Positions 1 through 5,082 are shown, counted from the stretch's first letter. The stretch is 5,408 nt of DNA from Actinomycetota bacterium (GCA_003134755.1 PLCK01000126.1:1-5408); one strand, 5' to 3'. Made by a program: numbers and translations. The notes: generated by a model from the letters alone, not told the origin.

Positions 1-144
1 GCAGTGCCAGCTACTAACGCAGTCCCGGTCAGCCCGGCCGTCAAGCCGGCAGCACTCCCGCTCGGCACCACGCTCCACCTGGTCACGACGAAGGATGCCG
101 GTCGTGGCAACAAGGGATCCTCGCCTTGGAGGTTCCCGGTCTGA
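1..144 (+). CDS. Probable upstream reading frame in the whiB7 leader (5' end may lie outside the window)
   Basis: Reading from base 1, 47 sense codons run without interruption to a TGA at 142-144. Of these, 35 end in G or C, which is coding-like though below the neighbouring genes. The peptide is rich in Ala, Pro, Val and Thr and ends in SSPWRFPV. The only in-frame start in the window is GTG at 4-6, which would give 46 residues; any earlier start or ribosome binding site is off the edge. The stop falls at the apex of the hairpin at 125-169 and just before the intrinsic terminator at 167-203. Known mycobacterial and Streptomyces whiB7/wblC leaders carry a translated upstream frame controlling early termination, so I infer this is that frame. 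It could instead be the tail of an upstream gene; in mycobacteria that would be uvrD2, but I see no HRDC-like sequence. Confidence 0.42.
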   Translation, partial: AVPATNAVPVSPAVKPAALPLGTTLHLVTTKDAGRGNKGSSPWRFPV

Positions 145-169
145 GCACCATCAGACCGGCTACTCCAAG
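125..169 (+). promoter_or_regulatory. Two-part leader hairpin overlapping the upstream frame's stop
   Basis: Two perfect stems are stacked. The lower one pairs CTTGGAG (125-131) with CTCCAAG (163-169), 7 bp. The upper one pairs CCGGTCTG (136-143) with CAGACCGG (152-159), 8 bp, with an 8-nt loop. A small asymmetric internal loop (132-135 against 160-162) separates them. The TGA of the upstream frame (142-144) sits at the end of the upper stem, so a ribosome finishing that frame would melt the structure. The 3' arm shares bases 167-169 with the terminator stem and the 5' arm shares 131-140 with the proposed antiterminator, so it can act as a switch element. The pairing is seen directly; the role is inferred. 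Confidence 0.65.
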
Positions 170-192
170 CCGCGGAACCCTCACCGGGATCC
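131..192 (+). promoter_or_regulatory. Candidate antiterminator pairing (131-140 with 183-192)
   Basis: GGTTCCCGGT (131-140) can pair with ACCGGGATCC (183-192) at 9 of 10 positions, the only mismatch being T133 against T190. This long-range helix uses the terminator loop and the first three bases of its 3' arm. It also uses the 5' arm of the 125-169 hairpin, so it excludes both. Two weaker alternatives exist: GGTTCC (131-136) with GGAACC (174-179), which blocks the terminator 5' arm, and GGATCC (115-120) with GGATCC (187-192). A ribosome terminating at 142-144 would cover 131-140 and favour termination; stalling further upstream would leave that segment free. Which pairing wins kinetically cannot be told by eye, because the local hairpin is strong. 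Confidence 0.45.
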
Positions 193-203
193 GCGGCTTT
201 TTT
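167..203 (+). terminator. Intrinsic terminator (attenuator) in the whiB7 leader
   Basis: AAGCCGCGGA (167-176) pairs perfectly with TCCGCGGCTT (190-199), 10 bp. Three further G-C pairs are possible inside the loop (178-180 with 186-188). A run of six T residues (198-203) follows immediately, the clearest T-tract in this GC-rich window. Its position 246 nt before the whiB7 start and just after a short reading frame means most transcripts would end here unless it is disrupted. Conditional early termination in the leader is established for mycobacterial whiB7. Confidence 0.85.
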
Positions 204-449
204 GTTGCACACCCGCCGGTTTCGGCCTCGGCCGAAGCCCCGGCGAACGACCAGACCAAGACCTATATCACCGACCGACCCGATGAACTTCGATCACTCC
301 GATCGTCCAAGTCGTCGAGTCCCGATAGCTGCACACGACCGACGTCGAAATGTCGCACCTCGAGGTGAGGATCGACACGGCGCAGGTCGCCGGCATCGCT
401 GGCCACCCAGCTGGCGATGGACCTACGACGTCACAAGGGGGTGACGCAG
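204..449 (+). promoter_or_regulatory. Distal part of the whiB7 leader, no gene seen
   Basis: This 246-nt stretch between the attenuator and the whiB7 start has no convincing coding frame. A short frame from ATG 283 to TGA 442-444 has no ribosome binding site and an Arg-rich implausible product. The one clear structure is a 9-bp hairpin, 218-226 with 231-239, with a CTCG tetraloop and one G-T pair; it lacks a T-run and is not a terminator. I found no convincing -35/-10 pair. The AT-rich element usual for a whiB7 promoter is also absent, so the promoter probably lies left of the window. Confidence 0.5.
435..441 (+). promoter_or_regulatory. Ribosome binding site fixing the whiB7 start
   Basis: AAGGGGG at 435-441 lies 8 nt before ATG 450. 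It favours ATG 450 over the in-frame ATG 417, which has no such site. The in-frame GTG at 441-443 overlaps the motif and is unlikely to be used. Confidence 0.7.
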
Positions 450-734
450 ATGCTGACCGGCCCATTCGACCGCGTGCTCGCCCAGGCGCTGCGGCGGTCG
501 CTCGAAGTCCCGTGCCTCACGGTCGACCCGGAGATGTTCTTCGCCGAGTCTCCCGAAGCGGTCGAGGCTGCCAAGGCGATGTGTGCTGACTGCCCAGTCC
601 GTGTCGCGTGCCTGACTGCTGCACTCGAGCGGCGCGAGCCGTGGGGTGTTTGGGGTGCCGAACTTTTTGTGCAGGGCATCGTCGTCCCGCGGAAGCGTCC
701 GCGTGGCCGGCCTCGCAAGGAGGTCGCTGCCTGA
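450..734 (+). CDS. whiB7: WhiB7-type iron-sulfur transcriptional regulator
   Basis: This 94-residue protein is an actinobacterial WhiB-family regulator that binds a [4Fe-4S] cluster and the primary sigma factor. It activates intrinsic resistance genes when translation is blocked by macrolides, tetracyclines, aminoglycosides and similar drugs. The four cluster cysteines are C22, C45, C48 and C54 in the usual C-xn-CxxC-x5-C spacing. The turn motif follows as EPWGVWGA (63-70). The C-terminus holds an AT-hook, RPRGRPRK (83-90), which is specific to WhiB7 among WhiB proteins and contacts AT-rich DNA next to the -35 element. Length matches the mycobacterial protein (about 92 residues). Residue 70 is Ala where the mycobacterial protein has Gly (GVWGG). 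The start at ATG 450 is chosen from the ribosome binding site at 435-441. Expression is probably controlled by the leader attenuator and by autoactivation, although the promoter is not in view. Confidence 0.95.
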   Translation: MLTGPFDRVLAQALRRSLEVPCLTVDPEMFFAESPEAVEAAKAMCADCPVRVACLTAALERREPWGVWGAELFVQGIVVPRKRPRGRPRKEVAA

Positions 735-782
735 TCGCCGCGAGTCGGCGGTGGGTGCGCGACCAGACCGCGATCACAGCGG

Positions 783-796
783 GATCCGATCGGATC
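783..796. repeat. 14-bp perfect palindrome GATCCGATCGGATC
   Basis: A perfect inverted repeat with no spacer lies between whiB7 and the small downstream gene, in a stretch dense in GATC. It shares the core CCGATCGG with a second 14-bp palindrome at 4339-4352. It could be an operator for a dimeric regulator. No function is known to me. Confidence 0.4.
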
Positions 797-819
797 ACGC
801 CGCGATCTCGCGTTCCCAA

Positions 820-844
820 CTCGCCGGCCGACCGGCTGGGCGAG
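820..844 (+). terminator. GC-rich hairpin between whiB7 and the next gene, possible terminator
   Basis: CTCGCC (820-825) pairs with GGCGAG (839-844). An inner 3-bp stem with a GACC loop (827-829 with 834-836) sits above it. No T-run follows, so this is at best a weak actinobacterial-type terminator or an mRNA processing structure. It lies 86 nt after the whiB7 stop and 29 nt before the next start. Confidence 0.35.
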
Positions 845-873
845 CGTCGATAGCGAACAAACTTGGAGTTGTC

Positions 874-1035
874 ATGATCGCCCAGGACGAATACGTCCGG
901 CGAGTCGTCGAGCAACGACTGCGGGAAGCGCAGGCAGCCACACTTCGATCGCGCGCCATCGCGGCCCGTCGGTCGAAGCGCCAGGTGGAGACCACCTCGC
1001 GGTGGATCCGCCGCCTGCTTCTCGCCACTCGCTGA
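874..1035 (+). CDS. Small basic protein of unknown function downstream of whiB7
   Basis: This frame encodes 53 residues from ATG 874 to TGA 1033-1035. A ribosome binding site, TTGGAG, ends about 5 nt before the start. The N-terminal half (about 4-40) is Ala-, Glu- and Arg-rich with no helix breakers and should form a long amphipathic helix or short coiled coil. The C-terminal part is strongly basic and ends WIRRLLLATR. There are no cysteines, no signal peptide and no transmembrane segment. I do not recognise the family. Codon use is GC3-rich, the spacing from the ribosome binding site is good, and a strong terminator follows 19 nt after the stop, which together support a real gene. It lies 139 nt downstream of whiB7 on the same strand, so it may be co-transcribed with it or have its own promoter; none is obvious. 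Confidence 0.72.
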   Translation: MIAQDEYVRRVVEQRLREAQAATLRSRAIAARRSKRQVETTSRWIRRLLLATR

Positions 1036-1053
1036 GACCCGTGCTGAAGGAGA

Positions 1054-1085
1054 AGAGGGGCCGTCCCGCGTGGGACGGCCCCTCT
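1054..1085. terminator. Strong hairpin terminator shared by convergent units
   Basis: A perfect 14-bp GC-rich stem (1054-1067 with 1072-1085) has a 4-nt loop. It lies 19 nt after the small plus-strand gene and 60 nt after the AarF gene on the minus strand. In the minus direction the stem is followed by a pyrimidine-rich tail (TCTCCTTC), while the plus side has only CTGTG. It is therefore probably bidirectional and better for the minus-strand unit. Confidence 0.85.
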
Positions 1086-1144
1086 GTGCGTGACAGTCGG
1101 CGTGCATCACCGGCGGCGTGTGCATGACCGCCCGCGGGTGCGGA

Positions 1145-2470
1145 TTAGTGCGCCGGCGCCAGACCGGGCAGCCAACGGCGCATCTCCGCCTGGAAAGGTC
1201 CGTGAGCGTCGAGTTGGCACAGCACACCGACGCCACCGAGCCACACCCGATGGATCAGGAGGTAAGACGGCGGGAGGTTCAGCTGCCGGCCAAGCGCGGC
1301 AGCCTGCGTCCGCGGATCACCCACCCGGGCCGCCTGCTCGCGCAGCCACGCGCGCGAGAAATGGAAGGTTGCGTCTCGGGCCGGGTCAAGGAATGGGTTC
1401 AGATAGCCGAGCATCTCGTCGGGGTCGACAGCACGCCCGGGATGGACGAAGCGCTCGGCACGCAGTCCGTCGAGAACGGCCGCGCGGTCGCCACCTAGCG
1501 CCAGGCTGAGTAACCTGCCGATCGCCGGCGGGAAGCCGTCGGGTAGCCGGTTCACGGCGCCGAAGTCGAGCACGCCCAGGCGCCCATCGGCCAGCACGCG
1601 GTAGTTCCCCGGGTGTGGGTCGGCGTGCAGCAGGCCGGCCCGCGCGGGGCCTGACAGCAGAAACCGGACGTAGAGCAACCCGACCCGGTCGCGTTCTTCG
1701 GCGCTGCCCTTGCGAAGGATTGCCGAGAGCGGTGTGCCGTCGGTCCATTCAGTGACGAGTACCCGATCGGCGCCCGCGAGCACGTCGGGCACGAAGATGT
1801 CTGGGTCGTCGGCATAGGCGACGGCGAACGCGTGCTGCGACGTAGCCTCGAGGCGGTAGTCGAGCTCTTCGGCGACCCGTTCCTTTAGTTCGCGCAGTAG
1901 TGGCTTGATGTCGAGACCAGGTGACAACACCCGAAAGAGCCGACCCATGCGGCCGAGCTGGTTCATATCGGACAGCAAGGCCTTGCCGGCGCCTGGGTAC
2001 TGGATCTTCACGGCGACCGGCCGGCCATCGGACCAGACGCCCTTGTGTACCTGCCCGATCGACGCCGCCGCCGTCGGCTTGTCATTGAATGCGCGGAACA
2101 GGGTGCGCCAGTCGGGGCCGAGCTGGCTCGCCAGCACCTTGTGGACGGTCGCCGCTGCGAGCGGCGGGGCGTCTTCCTGGAGTCGGGTGAGCGCGTCGCG
2201 ATAGGGCGCCGCGAGATCTTCTGGCATCGCCGCCTCGAAGACCGACAGCGCCTGGCCGACCTTCATTGCGCCGCCCTTGAGATCTCCGAGGACCTTGAAG
2301 AGCTGTTCGGCGGTGCGTTGCTGGAACTCCGTCATGACTGAGTCGGCGGAGCGACCGGTCAGGCGCTTACCGACCCCCATGGTCGCCCGCCCTGCAGCGC
2401 CGAGGGGCAAGGAGGCAAGCCGTGCCGTTCGGCTGACCGTGCGGCGCGGGATTTCACTCACAGAAGCCAT
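1145..2470 (-). CDS. ABC1/AarF/UbiB-family atypical kinase-like protein
   Basis: The 441-residue product belongs to the ABC1/AarF/UbiB (ADCK) family of atypical protein-kinase-like ATPases (COG0661). Hallmarks appear in order: the KxGQ motif (KVGQ, 70-73), the Ala-rich nucleotide loop AAASIGQ (134-140), the VAVK lysine (K155), the conserved acidic EELDYRLEA region (201-209), the catalytic-type segment HADPHPGN (282-289) and the metal-binding DFG (302-304). All key residues are present, so it is likely to bind ATP. Characterised relatives support ubiquinone synthesis, but actinobacteria use menaquinone, so the substrate here is unknown. The gene corresponds by context to mycobacterial Rv3197, which has been annotated as an ABC-transporter ATP-binding protein; that label does not fit these motifs. 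The start is ATG 2470, 28 nt after the ThiF-like gene, implying an operon. The ribosome binding site is weak (AGG 14 nt upstream). A terminator lies 60 nt downstream. Confidence 0.93.
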   Translation of the reverse strand: MASVSEIPRRTVSRTARLASLPLGAAGRATMGVGKRLTGRSADSVMTEFQQRTAEQLFKVLGDLKGGAMKVGQALSVFEAAMPEDLAAPYRDALTRLQEDAPPLAAATVHKVLASQLGPDWRTLFRAFNDKPTAAASIGQVHKGVWSDGRPVAVKIQYPGAGKALLSDMNQLGRMGRLFRVLSPGLDIKPLLRELKERVAEELDYRLEATSQHAFAVAYADDPDIFVPDVLAGADRVLVTEWTDGTPLSAILRKGSAEERDRVGLLYVRFLLSGPARAGLLHADPHPGNYRVLADGRLGVLDFGAVNRLPDGFPPAIGRLLSLALGGDRAAVLDGLRAERFVHPGRAVDPDEMLGYLNPFLDPARDATFHFSRAWLREQAARVGDPRTQAAALGRQLNLPPSYLLIHRVWLGGVGVLCQLDAHGPFQAEMRRWLPGLAPAH

Positions 2471-2498
2471 TGTCCATGGTCGGACCTGAACGCGTTCG

Positions 2499-3395
2499 TC
2501 ACGCGTCGACCGCGTTGAGCCGGGCAGCGGCGGCGACCGCGTCGTCGACGCCCGCGAGTCGACCCGGCCAGCAGCAGCCGCACGCCGGATGCGGTGCCCA
2601 ACTCCGGCGGCGGATCCGCCAATCAGGCAGCGCGATCTCAAGCGTGCCGTCGAGCGCTGCCGGCTCGGATCCGTCGATAAAGGTCAGGACCTGGAGCGTG
2701 CAAACGCTGGCAGCCAACGTCGCTAACGTGACGTCGCACGCCTCTACCCAGGAGCGGCGGCCGTCTGCGGCCAGTTGCGCCGCGATGAGCGGCCAAGCCG
2801 GATCGCGATCGCTTCGATGAAGCTCAAGGCATCGCAGGCAGGCACTCACTCCGGGTATGACGAACGGACCGATCACGGCCGTCGCTTCCCGGACGGCGAC
2901 GACGATGTGCGGATCACCCGACCTAACGAGCTCGTCCGCCAACTGCGGATCGAGCGAGGCGGGATTTGCGAGCACGACGACGTCGAACCGCTGCTCGGGG
3001 GGCGCCGCGGCCGTGCGGGTGCTCGTGCTGACCCGGTGAACCGCGGCGTGTGCCGCTTGCGCTCGGCTGGCGCCCGCGTCGGCGAGGGCCGGCCCGGCTG
3101 GACCACAATCAGCCGGTCGGCAGGTCGCGGGATCTTCAACGACGAGATGGCCGATCCCGGCCGCGGCGAGCAGCGCGGCGGTCGCTCCACCGACGCGACC
3201 CCCGCCAAGCAGCCGGACGGAGGCACGCTGCCGTCGCGCTAGCACTGACTGCCCGCCGTCGAGCGCAGCGATCAGACGGGCGGTCTGCTCGCCAACGCCC
3301 CCGACGACGATCGCCCTTTCATGATGGATGCCGATCTGCAGCGTCGTCGCATCACGCCACAGCCGCCTCAGCGCAGTTTTAACGACGGGCCGCAC
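2499..3395 (-). CDS. ThiF/E1-like protein with degenerate adenylation site
   Basis: The 298-residue product resembles the actinobacterial ThiF-like proteins next to AarF and whiB7 (Rv3196 in mycobacteria by position). An N-terminal segment of about 50 residues (LQIGIHHERAIVV, then LIAALDGG) resembles the domain found ahead of such folds. A Rossmann-type glycine loop GGGRVGG (64-70) and VVEDP (85-89) follow. Two cysteine pairs look like a zinc site: CLRC (186-189) and CGCC (272-275). The Arg-Gln motif (NxxRQ) that true E1/ThiF/MoeB enzymes use in adenylation is absent, so it may not adenylate a protein partner. The start is taken as GTG 3395 because GGAGG (3405-3401) lies 5 nt upstream. In-frame GTG 3461 and ATG 3431 would add 22 or 12 residues without such a site. 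It is probably co-transcribed with the AarF gene. Confidence 0.8.
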   Translation of the reverse strand: MRPVVKTALRRLWRDATTLQIGIHHERAIVVGGVGEQTARLIAALDGGQSVLARRQRASVRLLGGGRVGGATAALLAAAGIGHLVVEDPATCRPADCGPAGPALADAGASRAQAAHAAVHRVSTSTRTAAAPPEQRFDVVVLANPASLDPQLADELVRSGDPHIVVAVREATAVIGPFVIPGVSACLRCLELHRSDRDPAWPLIAAQLAADGRRSWVEACDVTLATLAASVCTLQVLTFIDGSEPAALDGTLEIALPDWRIRRRSWAPHPACGCCWPGRLAGVDDAVAAAARLNAVDA

Positions 3396-3400
3396 AGCCA

Positions 3401-3405
3401 CCTCC
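3401..3405 (-). promoter_or_regulatory. Ribosome binding site deciding the ThiF-like gene start
   Basis: On the minus strand GGAGG lies 5 nt before GTG 3395, an ideal spacing. The upstream in-frame starts at 3431 and 3461 have no comparable motif. Confidence 0.65.
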
Positions 3406-3518
3406 GGTTCGCCATGGAGGCAGCGTGTCATCCGGTTCGAGAAGCGCCGGACGTCGTCCACAGCAGCTGGCCGGTCGTGGAGGACGGCTGTGGGAAACAG
3501 CGCCGCGGAAACAGAAGG

Positions 3519-3547
3519 GCGGAGGCCACGACGTTCGCGGCCTCCGC
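3519..3547 (-). terminator. Hairpin terminator after the DUF5679-type gene
   Basis: GCGGAGGCC (3519-3527) pairs perfectly with GGCCTCCGC (3539-3547), 9 bp, with an 11-nt loop. Read on the minus strand it is followed by CCTTCTGTTT, a moderately T-rich tail. It lies 73 nt past the stop of the small minus-strand gene and before the ThiF-like gene, so it probably separates the two transcripts. Confidence 0.6.
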
Positions 3548-3582
3548 GCTCTGCTGTGCGAGTGCTGTGTGAAGACTTCGGC

Positions 3583-3602
3583 CGCCCTCACCTTCGAGGG
3601 CG
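3583..3602 (-). terminator. Short hairpin just after the DUF5679-type stop
   Basis: CGCCCTC (3583-3589) pairs with GAGGGCG (3596-3602), 7 bp, with a 6-nt loop. It begins 17 nt past the minus-strand stop at 3620. No T-run follows, so it may stabilise the mRNA 3' end rather than terminate; the hairpin at 3519-3547 is the better terminator. Confidence 0.4.
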
Positions 3603-3619
3603 CCGGCCGGTCGGACGGA

Positions 3620-3778
3620 TCAGGCCTTGCCGAGAATCCGGTTCAGCGTGGTGCCGCAGACGTGGCACTTGCCCTTAGCCATCTTGGTGCCCTTGTCGTT
3701 GACGACGACGTCGCCCTCGAACTCGCGCTTTGCCTTGCACTTCACGCAGTAGGCCTCGCCACTGTACTTCTCGGCCAC
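3620..3778 (-). CDS. Small double-CxxC zinc-ribbon-like protein (DUF5679 type)
   Basis: The gene encodes 52 residues from GTG 3778 to TGA at 3620. An excellent ribosome binding site, AAGGAGG (3790-3784), lies 5 nt upstream. Two knuckles, YCVKC (10-14) and KCHVCG (37-42), carry C11, C14, C38 and C41 and should bind one zinc in a rubredoxin-like or zinc-ribbon fold. Between them lie a Lys-rich strand and MAKGK; the C-terminus is TTLNRILGKA. This pattern (YCVKCK, REFEG, a MAKGKC-type knuckle, CGT, NRILG) fits what I remember of the actinobacterial DUF5679 family, whose function is unknown. Lysine content is unusually high for this GC-rich genome, which suggests nucleic-acid contact. It faces away from the 665-bp gap holding DnaA-box-like sites and is followed by two hairpins, so it is probably transcribed alone. 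Confidence 0.88.
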   Translation of the reverse strand: MAEKYSGEAYCVKCKAKREFEGDVVVNDKGTKMAKGKCHVCGTTLNRILGKA

Positions 3779-3990
3779 GCGGTCCTCCTTGGTCACAGGT
3801 CGGGTCGAGCGGGTGGGTCATCGGGCTGATCGCGGACTCGAGCCAGTGTTCGTACCCGAGTGTTGTCGGAGACGTCGCCGGTTGCCTCGAAGCGCGCCGT
3901 CCGCCCTCGCGGGTGAACGAAACCGATCGCCACCCTACGTCAGTCACGCTCAGGCGCGCCGCACGCGCGCCGTAGTTCGCGCCTGCGGAC

Positions 3991-4014
3991 TTTGTCCACA
4001 GGTTTGTCCACAGG
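3991..4014 (+). repeat. Tandem 12-bp repeat containing two perfect DnaA boxes
   Basis: TTTGTCCACAGG occurs twice back to back (3991-4002 and 4003-4014). Each copy contains TTGTCCACA (3992-4000 and 4004-4012), the preferred DnaA box of Streptomyces and relatives. The 12-bp period puts both on nearly the same face of the helix. No dnaA or dnaN is present, so this is not evidence of oriC; a DnaA-titrating or DnaA-regulated site is possible. Confidence 0.7.
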
Positions 4015-4338
4015 TCGCAATTCCGGCCGCCGGGGCTGGTCTGCCCAAGGCCAGCCGGGATGCAAGTGAAGCCCCCGGCGGGATATGCCGCCCGCCTTCC
4101 CCTTGCGAGCGGCGGCCCCACCGAGGGCTTCGACGGGCCGAACGTTAGGAGTCGGCACGGGGGTGCGTCAACGCGTCATCGCCGCGGCCTGTGGACAGCC
4201 TTGTGGGCCGAGTGGGGATCCGGTGGAGTGTCGAGGTGGACAGCGCGGGGACGACGCTGTGCACGGTGGCCGCTCCGGTACTACCCAAGCCTTCCGACCT
4301 GCGGAGATGTGAATTCTCCTTGTGGACAGAACAAAACT

Positions 4339-4352
4339 CGGCCGATCGGCCG
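4339..4352. repeat. 14-bp perfect palindrome CGGCCGATCGGCCG
   Basis: A perfect inverted repeat lies 92 bp upstream of the metallopeptidase start and 10 bp from a DnaA-box-like site (4321-4329). Its CCGATCGG core is the same as in the palindrome at 783-796. It may be an operator, or an outcome of high GC content. Confidence 0.35.
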
Positions 4353-4443
4353 CCGGCGACCTTTCCCACAGCGCGCCCGGCGCCCGCCCACAGCCTGTGT
4401 GGCGCTGGTCGTGCTTGTCACGTTCCGGAGGTACGGTGCCCGC

Positions 4444-5082
4444 GTGGCTGCTTCCGAAATCCCTGCTCTGCGTTCCTCCCATGAGGCCGCTGCCCTTCGC
4501 GCCGCGACCAACGTCGAAGTGCGGCGCAGCGCTCGTCGTCGTCGCACCGTGTCGGCCTACCGCGACGGCGATCGCACGATCGTGCTACTGCCGGCCCGGA
4601 TGTCGCGGGCTGAGGAAGAGCGCTGGATCGACGTCATGCTCGAGCGTCTGGCGAAGCAGGAGCTGCGCAGCGCCGGCCGGGCAGCGCGGGGCGACACCGA
4701 GCTCGCCGCACGGGCGGCCGAACTGTCCCGACGCTTCCTCGGGGGCGTGCCGAAGCCCAGCTCGGTGCGTTGGGTCTCCAATCAGGGCTCCCGCTGGGGC
4801 AGCTGCACGCCGGTCGACCGCACGATCCGGCTTTCGGACCGGATGGCCGGCCTGCCCGGTTGGGTGATCGACTACGTCCTCGTGCACGAGCTTGCTCACC
4901 TGATCGAGATTGGGCACGGCCCGCGGTTCCACAAGCTGGTCGACGCCTACCCGAAGGCAGAGCGGGCCAGGGGTTACCTGCTCGGTGTGGTTGCGGGGGC
5001 CGCCTGGCCCGATGGAGCCGACGCGGTGTGGGGTGGTGAGACCGGGCGTGACGCCGAGAGCGGGTCCGGCGCGCTGTGGTGA
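4444..5082 (+). CDS. M48/YgjP-type (DUF45) zinc metallopeptidase
   Basis: The 212-residue product is a predicted cytoplasmic zinc metallopeptidase of the YgjP/DUF45 group, related to WLM and SprT-like proteins. The C-terminal half carries the family signature in order: SxxSRWGSC (112-121), a hydrophobic helix, the zinc motif HELAH (148-152), IGHGPRFHKLV (156-166) with H158 as probable third ligand, and a short tail. The N-terminal part starts with VEVRRSARRRRTVSAYRDG (24-42), the strand pattern typical of the family. There is no signal peptide. The start is GTG 4444: GGAGGT at 4427-4432 lies 11 nt upstream, slightly far, and coding similarity fades before it. The frame stays open upstream to 4060, but that part is not protein-like. 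Substrates are unknown; relatives near DNA-repair genes have led to proposals of roles at protein-DNA lesions. It converges with the next gene across 40 nt. Confidence 0.88.
   Translation: MAASEIPALRSSHEAAALRAATNVEVRRSARRRRTVSAYRDGDRTIVLLPARMSRAEEERWIDVMLERLAKQELRSAGRAARGDTELAARAAELSRRFLGGVPKPSSVRWVSNQGSRWGSCTPVDRTIRLSDRMAGLPGWVIDYVLVHELAHLIEIGHGPRFHKLVDAYPKAERARGYLLGVVAGAAWPDGADAVWGGETGRDAESGSGALW

Larger units (their letters stand above)
3779..4443. other. 665-bp divergent intergenic region, no credible gene
   Basis: This gap lies between the divergently transcribed DUF5679-type and metallopeptidase genes. Open frames cross it on both strands, but their products are Arg/Pro-rich, lack ribosome binding sites and match nothing I recognise. 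What it does hold: two perfect tandem TTGTCCACA boxes (3992-4012); near matches on the other strand at 4190-4198 and 4321-4329 (both 8/9) and 4235-4243 (7/9); TTTCCCACA at 4362-4370 (7/9); an 8-bp inverted repeat CAGGCGCG/CGCGCCTG (3951-3958, 3978-3985); and a 14-bp palindrome (4339-4352). The most AT-rich part is around 4308-4338. Promoters for both flanking genes must lie here, but I see no confident -35/-10 pair. Confidence 0.6.

Noticed and set aside
95..286. Frame from ATG 95 running through the attenuator
   Set aside because: It reads straight through the terminator hairpin and T-run, its AAGG site directly abuts the ATG, and the frame ending at 144 looks more coding-like.
283..444. Second leader frame (ATG 283 to TGA 442-444) ending just before whiB7
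   Set aside because: It has no ribosome binding site and an Arg-rich composition; whiB7 has its own good site, so coupling is not needed.
517..1236. 239-codon minus-strand frame opposite whiB7 and the small basic gene
   Set aside because: It overlaps well-supported plus-strand genes and a strong terminator, and its product matches no family; it is an antisense shadow of GC-rich coding DNA.
3991..4014. CRISPR or other spaced repeat array
   Set aside because: There are only two 12-bp units with no spacers.
3940..4158. Minus-strand frame encoding a PVDKPVDK repeat
   Set aside because: The repeat is simply the tandem DnaA boxes read in one frame. There is no ribosome binding site and the rest is not protein-like.
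3991..4370. Chromosomal origin of replication
   Set aside because: No dnaA, dnaN or AT-rich unwinding element is present and the boxes are too few; kept only as a DnaA-box cluster.
4060..4443. In-frame upstream extension of the metallopeptidase reading frame
   Set aside because: The extra 128 residues are Arg/Pro-rich and low-quality, lack a ribosome binding site, and precede the family's normal N-terminus.
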